Notes: a model not told the origin generated them from the sequence alone. Counted from the first letter of the stretch, positions 32,126 through 42,955 are shown. The stretch: 64,000 bases of DNA from Ramlibacter terrae (GCA_013127575.1 CP053418.1:4030001-4094000); one strand, 5' to 3'. Translations and numbers: made by a program.

Positions 32126-33008
32126 GCGGGGCGGCCTTCGCGCAGCACGTGCAGCAGGTACTTGCCGTAGCCGTTCTTCTTCAGGGGTTCGGCCGGGCGC
32201 TCCATCTGCGCGTCGTCGATGAAGCCGGCGCGCCAGGCGATCTCTTCGGGGCAGGCGATCTTCAGGCCCTGCCGGTTCTCGAGCGTGGCGATGAACTGGC
32301 CGGCCTCCAGCAGGCTTTCGTGCGTGCCGGTGTCCAGCCACGCATAGCCGCGCTGCATGATCTGCACCGAGAGCTGGCCGCGTTCGAGGTAGGCCTGGTT
32401 CACGGCCGTGATCTCCAGTTCGCCGCGCGCGCTCGGCTTCACTGCCTTGGCGATGTCGACCACCGGTTGTCGTAGAAGTACAGGCCGGTCACCGCGTAGT
32501 GGCTCTTCGGCTGCGCGGGCTTCTCCTCGATGCTGCTCGCCTTGCCCTGCTTGTCGAAGGCCACCACGCCATAGCGCTCCGGGTCCTGCACGTGGTAGGC
32601 GAACACCGTCGCACCCGCAGCCTGCGCATCCGCGCCGCGCAGCAGCGGCATGAGGTCGTGGCCGTAGAAGATGTTGTCGCCCAGCACCAGCGCGCTCGGG
32701 TCGCTGCCGATGAACTGCTCGCCGATCAGGAAGGCCTGCGCGAGGCCGTCGGGGGACGGTTGCACCGCGTACTGGATGTTCAGGCCCCACTGCGCGCCAT
32801 CCGCCAGCAGCTGCTGGAAGCGCGGCGTGTCCTGCGGCGTGCTGATCACCAGGATGTCGCGCATGCCGGCCAGCATCAGCGTGCTGAGCGGGTAGTAGAT
32901 CATCGGCTTGTCATACACCGGCAGCAGCTGCTTGCTGATGGCCAGCGTGGCCGGGTGCAGCCGGGTGCCGGAGCCTCCCGCGAGGATGATGCCTTTGCGT
33001 CGCGTCAT
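32122..33008 (-). CDS. rfbA: Glucose-1-phosphate thymidylyltransferase
   Basis: About 295 residues. Nucleotidyltransferase motif [20 protein letters not shown], then [40 protein letters not shown]-like block [18 protein letters not shown] and [18 protein letters not shown]. It makes dTDP-glucose from glucose-1-phosphate and dTTP. One break near 32466 (AACCAGG lost its A). It overlaps rfbC downstream and lies 26 bases after rfbD. Confidence 0.93.
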
Positions 33009-33033
33009 GGATGTCCGTGGTGGGATCGTGCCG

Positions 33034-33925
33034 TCAGGAGATTTCTCGGAGCATGCGCGCCACGCCCTGCTGCCAGTGCGGCAGTTGCAGGCCGAAGGTG
33101 GAGCGCAGGCGGGTGGTGTCCAGCCGGGAATTATGTGGGCGCCGGGCCGGCGTCGGGAAAGCGGAGGTGGGCACCGCGTCGATGCCGTGCACGCTGGTGC
33201 GCAGTTCCATGCCCGCTTGCTGCGCGCACGCAACGACGAAGCGGGCGTAGCCGTTCCAGTCGTCTCGCCCGCCGCCGCCGCGTGGTACGTGCCGGCCTTG
33301 TCGGGGTCGGCCAGCAAGGCACGCAGCGCATGGGCTGTCACGTCCGCCAGCACGTCGGCTCCGGTGGGCGCGCCGAACTGGTCGTCGATGACCGTCAGGC
33401 GATCGCGCTCCCCGGCCAGCCGCAGCATCGTCTTCGCGAAGTTGCCGCCACGCGCGCCATAGACCCAGCTGGTGCGCAGCACCAGTGCCGTGGCTGCGCC
33501 TGCGCGACGCGGTGCTCGCCTTCGAGCTTGGTGCGGCCGTAGACGTTCAGCGGACCCGTCGGGTCGCTCTCCGCCGGGGGCGCTGGCCGCTGCCGTCGAA
33601 CACGTAGTCGGTGGAGTAGTGCACCAGCGGCGCGCCGATGCGTTGCGCCGCCTGCGCCAGCACGCCCGGCGCCAGCGCGTTGATGGTGCGGGCCTGGTCC
33701 GGCTCGCTCTCGGCGCGATCGACCGCCGTGTAGGCCGCGGCATTGACGATCGCGTCCGGCCGCACCTGCGCCACCGTGCGGGCGATGCCTTCGAGGTCGG
33801 CGAGGTCGCCGCACAGGCCGCCTTCGTCGGCGGAGGAGCCGAGCGCCACCACCTCGCCCAGCGGCGCGAGGCTGCGTTGCAGCTCCCAGCCCACGGCCGT
33901 TGCGGCCGAACAGCAGGATGCGCAT
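33034..33925 (-). CDS. rfbD: dTDP-4-dehydrorhamnose reductase
   Basis: About 298 residues. The N-terminus [10 protein letters not shown] leads, after a break near 33897 (CCAGG), into [23 protein letters not shown]-binding and catalytic parts: [42 protein letters not shown] (Tyr and Lys) and [20 protein letters not shown]. Further breaks lie near 33581, 33500, 33270 and 33130; the end is MLREIS. The start codon overlaps the rfbB stop. It catalyses the last step to dTDP-L-rhamnose. Confidence 0.9.
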
Positions 33926-34983
33926 CAGGCGGGTTCGTACTGCGTGGCGATCCATGCGCGGTAGGCGCCGCTCTGGACCCGCTGCACCCAGTCGCCGTGC
34001 GCCGGTACCACTGCACCGTCTTGCGGATGCCGGTCTCGAACGTCTCGGCCGGCTTCCAGCCCAGCTCCCGTTCGATCTTGCGGGCGTCGATCGCATAGCG
34101 GCGGTCGTGGCCCGGGCGGTCCTTCACGTAGGCGATCTGTTCGGCGTAGCTGCCGCCGCCGGCGCGCGGCCGCAGTTCGTCGAGCAGCGCGCAGACGGTG
34201 CGGACGATCTCAATGTTGGGCTTCTCGTTCCAGCCGCCCACGTTGTAGGTTTCCCCAGGCTCCCCGCCTCCAGCACGCGCCGGATCGCGCTGCAGTGGTC
34301 GCCGACGTAGAGCCAGTCGCGCACCTGCATGCCGTCGCCGTACACGGGCAGCGGCTTGCCGGCCAGCGCGTTGACGATCATCAGCGGGATCAGCTTTTCC
34401 GGAAAGTGGAACGGGCCGTAGTTGTTGGAGCAGTTGGTGGTGACCACCGGCAGCCCGTAGGTGTGGTGGTAGGCCCGCACCGGTGGTCGCTGGCTGCCTT
34501 GCTCGCCGAATAAGGGCTGTTCGGCTCGTAGCGGTGCTGCTCGGTGAAGGCGGGGTCGGCGGGCGCGAGCGAGCCGTACACCTCGTCGGTCGAGACATGC
34601 AGGAAGCGAAAGCCGTCGCGCGACGCGCCCTGCAGCGCGCCCCACCACGCGCGCACCGCTTCGAGCAGCCGGAAGGTGCCGACCACGTTGGTTTCGATGA
34701 AGGTGCCCGGGGCGTGGATCGAGCGGTCGACGTGCGATTCGGCGGCGAAGTTCAGCACCGCGCGCGGCTGGTGGCGCTCGAGCAGTTCGCCCACCAGCTT
34801 CGCGTCGCCGATGTCGCCCTGCACGAACACGTGGCGGGCGTCGGCGTCGAGCGCGCGCAGGTTCTCGCGGTTGCCCGCGTAGGTGAGCTTGTCGAGGTTG
34901 ACCACGGGCTCGCCGCCGGCCGCCAGCCAGTCCAGCACGAAATTGGAGCCGATGAAGCCGGCGCCGCCGGTGACCAGGATCAT
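33925..34983 (-). CDS. rfbB: dTDP-glucose 4,6-dehydratase
   Basis: About 354 residues. NAD-binding start [20 protein letters not shown], then [44 protein letters not shown] (Tyr and Lys), [20 protein letters not shown] and [16 protein letters not shown]. Breaks near 34484, 34257 and 34003 all sit at CCWGG. It ends [10 protein letters not shown]. First gene of the rfbBDAC set; its promoter should lie in the 165-bp gap shared with the divergent TPR gene. Confidence 0.93.
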
Positions 34984-35148
34984 GGAAACCTCCCCTCGCG
35001 GCGGCCGGCAGGGATCGGCCCGCACCCGGAGTGGGGCGGATTATCTCATCGGGCCCCCAACGGCCGAGCGCACGGGCCGCGCCTGTCGGCGAGCGCGCGG
35101 GAGCCGTTTTCTGCTGGTACGCTATGCGTGCCGCAACAGGAGACGACG

Positions 35149-35920
35149 ATGGCCAAGTGGGCGGCCTTCCCCCACCCGGGCGAGTTCCGGTTCGACGCCG
35201 AGGGCGTGGCGCGCCAGTGGGCGCGGCTGCACGCCGGCGACGCCGAGCCGCTGCCGGCCGACCCGGCCGTCTGGCGGCTGGGTGGCGTTCCACAACGGCG
35301 ACTTCCAGCAGGCCGCCGAAGCGGGACTGCAAGCCGGGCATGACGGCTACAACGTCGCCAACAAGGCCACTTGCGTCCACGCCACCTACGTCGAGAAGAA
35401 GGAAAAGGCCCGCCTCGACCTGTTCCAGCTCGCTGCCCAGCGCGCCGCCGAACACGCGCAGGCCGAACCCGCCAACGCCAACGCCACGGTACCTGCACGC
35501 CATCGCCCTCGGCCGCTACAGCCGGGGCATCAGCGTGGCCAAGGCGCTGGCGCAGGGCCGGGCAGCAAGGTCAAGGAGGCGCTCGAGCGCGCCGTCGCCC
35601 TCGAACCGCGCCACGCCGAGGCGCGCGTGGCGCTCGGCACCTTCCATGCCGAAGTGATCGACAAGGTGGGTTCGCTCATCGGCGGCATGACCTACGGCGC
35701 CAGGCGCGACATCGGCGTGGCCCTGTTCGAGGAAGCACTGCGCCTGAACCCCGGCTCGCCGATCGGGCTGGTCGAGTACGCCAACGGGCTGGTGATGTTC
35801 GACGGCGAGGAGCGGGCCGAGGAAGCCACCCGCCTCTACCAGCAGGCCGCGGCCCTGCCGCCCGCCGACGCCATGGAGCGGCTGCAGGTCGAACTGGCGC
35901 GCGCCGAACTCCAGTTGTGA
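35149..35920 (+). CDS. TPR-repeat protein
   Basis: About 258 residues, cytoplasmic (no signal peptide). The start [20 protein letters not shown] follows a good ribosome site (CAGGAG). Helical repeats of TPR type follow: [60 protein letters not shown] and [20 protein letters not shown]. Breaks near 35276, 35487 and 35557 (the last restores to CCTGG). A conserved betaproteobacterial hypothetical type; the binding partner is unknown. Confidence 0.78.
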
Positions 35921-35982
35921 CGACGCGCGGTTGAGCCTCGCGCCTACAGCGGAGCCGGGGCTGCGTCCCAGAATCGCGCCCC

Positions 35983-36437
35983 ATGAACATCTTCCAAGCC
36001 CTCATCGTCAGCCACAACACCCAGCGCGAGCTGTGCGCCCAGTGCTCGCAGCCAAGCAGGCCAGCGACGAGGGCCTGCGCCTCTTCGAGGAGCTGAAGAA
36101 GGAACTGGCGGCGCACGAAACGGCGGAAGAACGCTTCTTCTACGTGCCGCTGTTCGAACATGACAGCACCGTCGACGCCTCGCGCCACGCCATCGCCGAA
36201 CACCACGAGATGGACGAGATGGTGGAAGACATCGAGAAGCTCGACCCGCACGCGGCCGAGTGGATGGAGGGCCTGCGCAAGCTGTGCGAGAAGGTGGAGC
36301 ACCACCTGAAGGAAGAAGAGGACAAGTTCTTCCCGCAGGCCGGCGAAGTGCTGACCGAGGAGCAGAAGGAAACGCTCGCCGGCGAATACCAGCAGGAACA
36401 TGCCGCGTTGCGGGCGCGGGAAGTCGAGGCGGGGTAA
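35983..36437 (+). CDS. Hemerythrin HHE cation-binding domain protein
   Basis: About 151 residues. The four-helix hemerythrin-like domain has His/Glu metal ligands spread along it: IVSHNTQRELC, LAAHETAEERFFYVPLFEHD, ASRHAIAEHHEMDEMVEDIE, KVEHHLKEEEDKFFPQA and EYQQEHAAL. It probably binds a di-iron centre and senses or scavenges oxygen, NO or iron; this is family knowledge only. One break near 36050: expected CAQVLAAKQASDEG, a CCAGG missing a G. Confidence 0.85.
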
Positions 36438-36634
36438 GTTCTTTAGGGGCTGGGGCGCGTCGCGGCAGGCAGCGCCCCTCCCCGCGAACCCGCGTGCGGG
36501 TGGGCTGTGCCGCGCGATCAGGCAGGAGCGCCTGCGCTGTCCGGTCTTGCGCGGGTTTGCCGACGGCCTTCGAACCCACGGCAGGTGCAGGCATTTAAGA
36601 TGCAGTCATCCCAAGAACAACAGGAACCCCAACC

Positions 36635-36889
36635 ATGTCCGACCTCAAGACCCAGTTCGAAGCCGCCGTCGCCAATTCCAAGAAGCTGTCCGAGCGCCCG
36701 GACAACTCCACGCTCCTGAAGATGTACGGCCTCTACAAGCAGGCCACCGTCGGCGACAACGCGGAGAAGAAGCCGGGCTTCAGCGACATGGTCGGCCGCG
36801 CGAAGTGGGATGCCCGGAATGGCTTCAAGGGCACGTCGGGCGACGACGCGATGCAGCAGTACGTGGACCTGATCCAGTCGCTGAGCTGA
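36635..36889 (+). CDS. Acyl-CoA-binding protein
   Basis: 84 residues, unbroken. All ACBP hallmarks are present: FEAAVANSKKLSERPDNSTL, KMYGLYKQATVGDN (Tyr and Lys ligands), RAKWDARNGFKGTSGDDAM and a C-terminal YVDLIQSL. It binds long-chain acyl-CoA in the cytoplasm. The 198 bases upstream hold no gene; they contain G/C-rich short inverted repeats and a likely promoter close to the start. Bacterial ACBPs are uncommon outside Proteobacteria of this type. Confidence 0.93.
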   Translation: MSDLKTQFEAAVANSKKLSERPDNSTLLKMYGLYKQATVGDNAEKKPGFSDMVGRAKWDARNGFKGTSGDDAMQQYVDLIQSLS

Positions 36890-36890
36890 G

Positions 36891-37252
36891 CTACTTCTTC
36901 TTTTTCGCGGCCCGCTTCGCCTCGTGCGCCGCGAGGCCGGCCTCGAAGGCCTGCAGCGGCTCTTCCTCCGCCAGAGGCTGTCGAGGTTGGCCACGATCTC
37001 CGATTCGATCCGGCTGCGGAACACGCCCAGCAGGAGGCCGAGCTTGGCCTGAAGGCGGAACCGGCCCGGTTCCACGGCGAGCTGGCCACTCGCGCCGGGC
37101 CGCTGGAAACTCACCACGTCGGACGCCGGGCCCTGCTCGTAGGTGCACTCCATCGACAGCTTCTGCTCGGCCACCTCGGCCCAGCGCAGCGCCAGCGCGC
37201 GCGCCTGTTCCAGCCCCATGCCGTGTTCACGCGTGATGCGGATCTCAGCCAC
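36891..37252 (-). CDS. Polyhydroxyalkanoic acid system family protein
   Basis: About 120 residues from a GTG. The start MAEIRITREHGMGLEQARAL is the family signature, followed by VVSFQRPGASGQLAVEPGRF and LLLGVFRSRIESEIVANLDS. The C-terminus ends in a Lys-rich tail (AKRAAKKKK). A break near 36975 joins the two parts. Members of this PHA_gran_rgn family occur near polyhydroxyalkanoate loci; the molecular role is not established. It overlaps the end of the aminopeptidase gene by eight bases and is tail-to-tail with the ACBP gene, one base apart. Confidence 0.82.
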
Positions 37253-38341
37253 CCGTTCCCTCCTTCAGTTGTCGATGCCGTTCGGGTTTCGGCAATTTCT
37301 CCAGCGTGCGCGCCGCGTCGTAGAAGCGCTCCCAGTCGTCGCCGACGCGGTGGAACAGCGCCTCGAAGGCCGGCACCAGTTCGTCGTACGCGGCCTGCGT
37401 CCCGAAGAACGCGTTGTTGGCGCTGGCCACCCAGCGGTCGTAGCCGCGGTAGCGCGCCGGGTCGCCCGGCCAGCTCGCGCGCAGCTGCGCGTACTCCGCG
37501 CGGAACGCCGCCATGATGCGGGCCTTCGCCGCTTCCTTCTCCGCCGGCTCGGTGCCCGGCGCCTCGTAGGCATCCTTGAGCCGCTCGCGCGTGCTGCGCG
37601 ACAGCGCGCGGAACTGCCGCCGCCGGCCGTCGAACTCCGCGTACTCCTGCCGCGCCTTCTCCGACGCGTGCTGCTCCAGCCACCGCGCGCCACCCAGGCG
37701 CTCGACGGCCGTGGCGAACGACTCGTTGAACATGGTGTCGTTCTTCGCGTACACCACACGGTGCGCGAGCTCGTGGAACAGCAGGCGCGCCAGCTCGCCC
37801 TCGGGGTACTGGATGAACGTGCTCAGGAGCGGGTCGCCGCCGGCCCAGTTCATCATGCCGAGCGTGGAATAGGCCGGCACCGGGTACATGTTGGCTTCGT
37901 ACCCCTGCTCCGTGAGCTCCGCCGCCTCCGCCTTGGCCGCCGCTTCGTCGTAGTAGCCGCGGTAGCCGACGCAGCCGGTCACCGGGAAGCACCGGTGCGC
38001 AGTTCCAGCGACAGCGGCGGCGCGGCCGTCACGTTCCACACCGCGGCGGGGCGCTTCAGGTCGGCGTAGCGCCGGTAGCTGGGGTTGTCGGGGAGCTTCA
38101 GCTCGCTCACGGCGAAATCGCGGATGCGTTGCGACAGCGCCAGCTTCTCGCGCAGCCGCGCGGGCGTCTCCTGCGCGGCCAGCCATTCGTCGACCGGCTT
38201 GGCCGCGTTCATCACGCCGAGGTGCCCGGTGACCGATTGCCAGTAGTAGCCGAGCGTGGCACAGCCCGACAGGCACAGCGTCGCCGCCATCGCCACCCCC
38301 GCCACTGCTGCCAGTCCCATGAGAAGCGTCTTCTTCCTCAC
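37245..38341 (-). CDS. Putative lipoprotein aminopeptidase (zinc metallopeptidase)
   Basis: About 365 residues. The start is GTG at 38341, overlapping the upstream stop, or ATG at 38320. A lipoprotein signal ends in LCLSGCATLGYYWQ. The zinc site LLFHELAHRVVYAKNDTMFN with a downstream Glu in ESFATAVERLG identifies the predicted aminopeptidase family (PF10023/COG4324). One break near 37996 restores TWCFPVTGCVGYRGYYDEAA by adding the T of a CCTGG. It probably resides in the periplasm, attached to a membrane. Confidence 0.85.
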
Positions 38342-40368
38342 GCCGGCTGGACGTCGACCAGGCAGTCGTAGAACACCGGCGCGCGCCCCAGGTCGGTCAG
38401 GCGCTGGCTGGTGAGTTCGTTCACGTTGGTGCCCGCCAGCCCCAGCTTGCGCCACCAGATGCCCGGGCCGTTGACCACGCCGGGCCGCGCGCGCGCATTG
38501 ACGCGCGCCTTGCAGACGTACTCGCCGCGGTCGTTGAACACGCGCACGACGGCCGCATCGGCGATGCCGCGCTCGGCGGCGTCGAGCGGATGCATCTCCA
38601 GCACCGGCTCGCCCTCGATGTCGCGCAGGCTCTCGACGTTGACGAAGGTGGAGTTGAGGAAGTTGCGCGCCGGGGGCGAGATCATCGCCAGCGGATAGCG
38701 CGTGGAGCTGCCGATCGTTTCGTAGTTCGGCACGTGGTCCGGCAGGCCGTCGAGGCCCTGCCGCGCCAGCCGCTGGCTGAAGAACTCGCAGCGCCCGGAC
38801 GGCGTCGGGAAGTTGCCGGCGGCGAACGGCGCGTCCGGCACGGGAAGGCTCGCGAAGCCGTGTTCGAGCAGCGCGCCGTAGTCGATGCGGTCGCCGAACG
38901 CCTTGCGGCACAGGCTCTCGTCGTCCTCGGCGAAGCACGGGTCGTCGAACCCCATGCGCGCGGCCAGCTCGCGGAACACCTGCGTGTTGGTGCGCGCCTG
39001 CCCCACGGGTGCGATCGCCGGGCGGTTCAGCAGCACGTCGGTGTGGCCGTACGAAGCGTGGATGTCCCAGTGCTCCAGCTGCGTGGTGGCGGGCAGGAGG
39101 TAGTCGGCGTAGTCGGCGGTGTCGGTGCGGAACTGCTCCAGCACCACCGTGAAGAGGTCGGGCCGCGCGAACCCGCGGACCACCTTGCCCGACTCCGGCG
39201 CGACCGCCAGCGGATTGCTGTTGTAGACGATCACCGCCTCCACGGCGGGGCCGAACTCCGGCGACGCCGGCCGCAGCAGGTCGTCGCCGATCTGCACCAT
39301 GTTGAGGGTGCGCGGCGCACGGCCCGCCAGCAGGTCGGGCCGCTGCAGCGCCGCGCGGTCGATGGGGTAGTAGCCGGAGGTGGACAACAGCAGGCCGCCG
39401 GCGCGATGGCGCCAGGCGCCGGTCAGCGCGGGCAGGCAGGCGATCGCGCGCGTGGCATTGCCGCCGCCGCGCACGCGCTGCATGCCGTAGTTGAGGCGGA
39501 TCGCCGCCGGCTTCGTCGTGCCGTAATCGCGCGCCAGCGCGCGGATCTGCTCCGCCGGCACGCCGCACACTTCGGCGGCGCGCTCGGGGCTCCAGCGCAG
39601 AGCGCGCTCGCGCAGGCCTTCCCAGCCCACGGTGTGCTGCGCGACGTAGTCGTGGTCGAGCCAGTCGTGCACGACCAGCTCGTGCATCAGCGCCAGCGCC
39701 AGCGCGGCGTCGGTGCCGGGCAGCAGCTGGATGTGCTCGTGGCATTTCTCGGCGGTTTCGGTGCGGCGCGGGTCGATGCAGACCAGCCGCGCGCCGTTGC
39801 GCTTGGCCTCGTTCGCCAGCCGCCAGAAATGCAGGTTGCTGGCGATGGAGTTGCTGCCCCAGATGACGATCAGGCGCGCCTCGGCGAAGAACTCCACCTT
39901 CATGCCGACCTTGCCGCCGAGCGTCTGCGTCAGGCCCTCGGCGCCGGCCGACGCGCAGATGGTGCGATCGAGCAGCGAAGCCCCGAGCCGGTGGAAGAAG
40001 CGGCCGGCCATCGCCTCGCCCTGCACCAGGCCCATCGTGCCGCAGTAGCTGTGTACGGCAGGATCGCCTGCGGATCGCGGGCGGCGATCGCTTGCAGGCG
40101 CGCGGCGATGTCGGCCGGGCTTCGTCCCGGAGACCGGCTCGAAGCGCCCCGAGCCCTTGGGGCCCACGCGCCGCATCGGCTCCAGCAGGCGCTCGGGGTG
40201 GTAGGTGCGTTCGGCGTAGTGCGAGACCTTGTTGCACAGCACGCCCGCGGTGGGCTGGTGCGCGGGGTTGCCCTGCACCTTGAGCGCGACCCCGTCTTCG
40301 ACGGTGGTGAGAAGCGCGCAGGTGTCGGGGCAGTCGTGCGGGCAGGCGCCGCGGACGGTGGCAAGCAT
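38338..40368 (-). CDS. Molybdopterin-containing oxidoreductase (BisC/formate dehydrogenase-like)
   Basis: About 676 residues. The N-terminal 4Fe-4S cluster motif GACPHDCPDTC plus a fourth Cys in VLCNKVS is complete. Then come SYCGTMGLVQGEAMAGRFFH, LIVIWGSNSIASNLHFWRLA, CIDPRRTETAEKC, LLPGTDAALALALMHELV, YNSNPLAVAPESG, and a C-terminal MGD domain with EMHPLDAAERGIADAA. No signal peptide is seen, so it is cytoplasmic. Two lost T residues near 40128 and 40112 (both CCTGG) and a shift near 40052 garble about 25 residues. Substrate unknown; no partner subunit genes are adjacent. Confidence 0.87.
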   Translation of the reverse strand: MLATVRGACPHDCPDTCALLTTVEDGVALKVQGNPAHQPTAGVLCNKVSHYAERTYHPERLLEPMRRVGPKGSGRFEPVSGTKPGRHRRAPASDRRPRSAGDPAVHSYCGTMGLVQGEAMAGRFFHRLGASLLDRTICASAGAEGLTQTLGGKVGMKVEFFAEARLIVIWGSNSIASNLHFWRLANEAKRNGARLVCIDPRRTETAEKCHEHIQLLPGTDAALALALMHELVVHDWLDHDYVAQHTVGWEGLRERALRWSPERAAEVCGVPAEQIRALARDYGTTKPAAIRLNYGMQRVRGGGNATRAIACLPALTGAWRHRAGGLLLSTSGYYPIDRAALQRPDLLAGRAPRTLNMVQIGDDLLRPASPEFGPAVEAVIVYNSNPLAVAPESGKVVRGFARPDLFTVVLEQFRTDTADYADYLLPATTQLEHWDIHASYGHTDVLLNRPAIAPVGQARTNTQVFRELAARMGFDDPCFAEDDESLCRKAFGDRIDYGALLEHGFASLPVPDAPFAAGNFPTPSGRCEFFSQRLARQGLDGLPDHVPNYETIGSSTRYPLAMISPPARNFLNSTFVNVESLRDIEGEPVLEMHPLDAAERGIADAAVVRVFNDRGEYVCKARVNARARPGVVNGPGIWWRKLGLAGTNVNELTSQRLTDLGRAPVFYDCLVDVQPA

Positions 40369-40491
40369 CCCCGCATGGTACCGGGGCATCGTTCTCACCT
40401 GTGGGGGCGCCTAGGAATTTGACTTACAGCCAAAGGGCCGGACGGCGCTTTCCGGCGGTCGAACGCCGGGGAGCGGCTCGACAATCGGGGC

Positions 40492-41618
40492 ATGCTGACC
40501 CGTCGTACCTTCACCCGCGCCGCAGCCGGCGCCGCCGCCCTGCTGGCGGTCCCCGCCCTGCGCGCCCAGTCCGAGCGCATCGTGCTCGCCCAGTCCGCGC
40601 CGTTCACCGGCCCTTCCGCCCAGCTCGGCATCCAGTTCCACCAAGGCGCCAAGCTCTGCTTCGCGCAGCTCAACGCCCGGGGCGGCGTGCACCGCAAGCC
40701 GATCGAGCTGGTGCGCCTCGACGACGGCTACGAGCCCGATCGCTGCGTGGAAAACACCCGCAAGCTGCTGGCCGACGACCCGCTGGCGCTGTTCGGCTAC
40801 ATCGGCACGCCGACCAGCGTCGCCGCGCTGCCGGTCGCCACCGCGGCCAAGGCCCCGTTCTTCGCCCCCTTCACCGGCGCGATGGCGCTGCGCCAGCCGT
40901 TCAACCGCTACGCCTTCCACCTGCGGGCCTCGTACAACGACGAGACCGAACTGATCGTTCGCCAGCTCACCAGCCGGGCCTGAAGAAGATCGCGGTCTTC
41001 TACCAGAACGACGCCTACGGCAAGGCCGGCCTCGACGGCGTGAACCTCGCGCTGGCGGCGCAGAACGCCAAGCCGGTCGCGCTGGCCACCGTGGAGCGCA
41101 ACTCGGTCGACGTCGCCGCCGCGGTAAAGACGCTGACGGCCGCCGGCCCCGACGCCATCGTGCAGATCGGCGCGTACAAGGCCTGCGCCGCGTTCATCCG
41201 GGCCGCCAAGGCGGCGGGCTGGGGCGGGACGTTCTTCAACGTGTCCTTCGTGGGCACGCAGGCGCTGGCCGACGAACTGGGCAAGGACGGCGCCGGCGTC
41301 GTCGTGTCGCAGGTGATGCCCTCCCCTACAACAGCGCCCGCGCCATCGCCCGCGAGTTCACCGACGCCGTCAAGAAGGGCGGCAGCGACTACCGGCCAAC
41401 TTCTCCAGCATGGAAGGCTACCTGGCCGCGCGCGTGATCGCCGAGGCGATGCGCCGCGGCCCGGCGAAGGTGACGCGCGAGTCGCTGATCGCGAGCATCG
41501 AAGGCTGGGCAGCGAATCCTTCGGCGGCTTCAACGTGACCTTCTCCGAACGCGACCACGTCGCCTCGAAGTTCGTCGAGCTGTCGATGCTGACGGGGGAC
41601 GGGCGGGTTCGGACTTGA
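40492..41618 (+). CDS. Branched-chain amino acid-type ABC transporter binding protein
   Basis: About 377 residues of the LivK family. An Arg-Arg N-terminus (MLTRRTFTRAAAGAAALLAV) suggests Tat or Sec export. Then IVLAQSAPFTGPSAQLGIQF, HQGAKLCFAQLNARGGVHRK, LFGYIGTPTSVAALPVATAA, KKIAVFYQNDAYGKAGLDGV and a C-terminal GGFNVTFSERDHVASKFVEL. Breaks near 40972, 41320, 41391 and 41509, mostly CCWGG. It stands alone, without permease or ATPase genes, as is common for such proteins in Comamonadaceae. Confidence 0.87.
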
Positions 41619-41628
41619 AGGCGGGAGC

Positions 41629-41652
41629 GGGATCGGGATCGGGATCGGGATC
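41629..41652. repeat. Tandem hexanucleotide repeat (GGGATC)4
   Basis: Four exact copies of GGGATC in a row, 11 bases after the LivK-type stop codon and just before a larger inverted repeat. Non-coding. Confidence 0.85.
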
Positions 41653-41662
41653 GAACAGCCGG

Positions 41663-41768
41663 ACGCAGAAGACGCAAAGGATACGCAGAGGTCGCGAAAG
41701 GAAACCAGAATCTTTCTGGTTCTTTGACTCTTTGCGTCCTCTGCGTACCCTTTGCGTCCTCTGCGTCC
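41663..41768. repeat. Intergenic inverted repeat (ACGCAGA/GCGTCCTCTGCGT type)
   Basis: Between convergent livK-type and argE-type genes. The left half contains ACGCAGAAGACGCAAAGG and ACGCAGAGG; the right half contains CTTTGCGTCCTCTGCGT twice (near 41732 and 41751). The core is a perfect 8-bp stem AACCAGAA (41703-41710) / TTCTGGTT (41714-41721) with a TCT loop. The low-G+C sequence differs from its surroundings. It could serve as a bidirectional terminator. Confidence 0.75.
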
Positions 41769-41787
41769 TTGACCCCGCATTCACGGC

Positions 41788-42955
41788 CTACGCAAGCGAC
41801 CGCACCTTCGCCAACCCCCGCAAAAACGCCGGCACCGCCCCAACTGCTCCAGGGCTGACGAATTCGTCAGGCTGGTGGGCCTGCACGATGCTGCCCGGGC
41901 CGCAGACCACGGTGGGGATGCCCGCCTGCTTGAAGAGGCCCGCTTCGGTGCCGAAAGCCACGGGTGGTGCGCTGCTCGCCGGCGAGGCGCAGCGCCAGTT
42001 GCGTCACTGCGTCCTGCTCCGAGCCGAGAAAGCTCGGGATCTCGCAGATCGTCTCGAAGCGGAAACCGGTATCGGGCGCCACCTTCTGCATCGCCGGCTC
42101 CAGCGAGCGCGCATAGGCCAGCACCTGTTCCTGCATGGCGCGCGCGTCGGCGGTCGGCAGGTCGCGGAACTCGTAGCGGAACTCGGCGTCGCGCGGCACC
42201 ACGTTGTCGGCGATGCCGCCGTGGAACTGGCCGACGCTGGCCGTGGAGAACGGCACGTCGAACCCGTCGTAGCGCGGCTCCTCGCGCTCGAAGGTCTCGG
42301 CCATGTCGCGCACGCGGCCCACCACGCGCGCCGCCATCTCGATCGCGTTGACCGACTGCGGCGTCAGCGACGAATGCGCTTCCTTGCCGCGGACGCAGCA
42401 GCGGTAGCGGTAAACGCCCTTGTGCGCGATGGCCGGCACCATGCTGGTGGGCTCGCCCACGATGCAGGCAAGCGGCTGGATGCCGGCTTCTCGCAGGTCG
42501 GCGATCAGCTCCTTGACGCCGAAGCAGCCGACCTCCTCGTCGTAGCTGAACGCGAAGTGGATCGCGAACGGGGTAGCACTTTCGAGGAACAGCGGCGCGT
42601 GGGCCAGCGCCAGCGCGATGAAGCTCTTCATGTCGGCGGAGCCTCGGCCGTACAGGCGGCCGTCGCGCACCACCGCGCCGAGCGGGTCGACCGACCGGGC
42701 CTGGCCGTCCCACGGCACCGTGTCGGTGTGGCCCGACAGGATCACGCCGGCCGGCTTGCCCTCGCCCAGCGTCGCGAAGAGGTTCGCCTTGGTGCGATCG
42801 GCGTTGTAGCTCAACCGGCTCCGCACCCCGAGCGCCGCCAGCTCGTCGCGAATGAAGTGGATCAGGTCGAGGTTGGAGTTGGCGCTGACCGTGTTGAAGC
42901 GCACCAGCGCCTGCGCCAGTTCGAGCGCGCGGGGCGCCAGCGGTGAGGATTCCAT
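41788..42955 (-). CDS. argE: Acetylornithine deacetylase (M20 peptidase family)
   Basis: About 388 residues. Metal-site motifs: GVILSGHTDTVPWDGQARSV, LYGRGSADMKSFIALALAHA, FSYDEEVGCFGVKELI and CIVGEPTSMVPAIAHKG. It releases ornithine from N-acetylornithine. A break near 41965 shifts the C-terminal part; the repaired end reads VSPGAVGAVPAFLRGLAKVR, SLA and TAG. The pairing with argB elsewhere in the window is not an operon link. Other M20 deacylases are possible but the ArgE-like N-terminus (LVRFNTVSANSNLDLIHFI) fits best. Confidence 0.87.

Noticed and set aside
36490..36590. Possible tRNA suggested by TTCGAACCC in the gap before the acyl-CoA-binding protein gene
   Set aside because: No acceptor stem, D-arm or anticodon stem can be folded around it; the T-arm resemblance is isolated.
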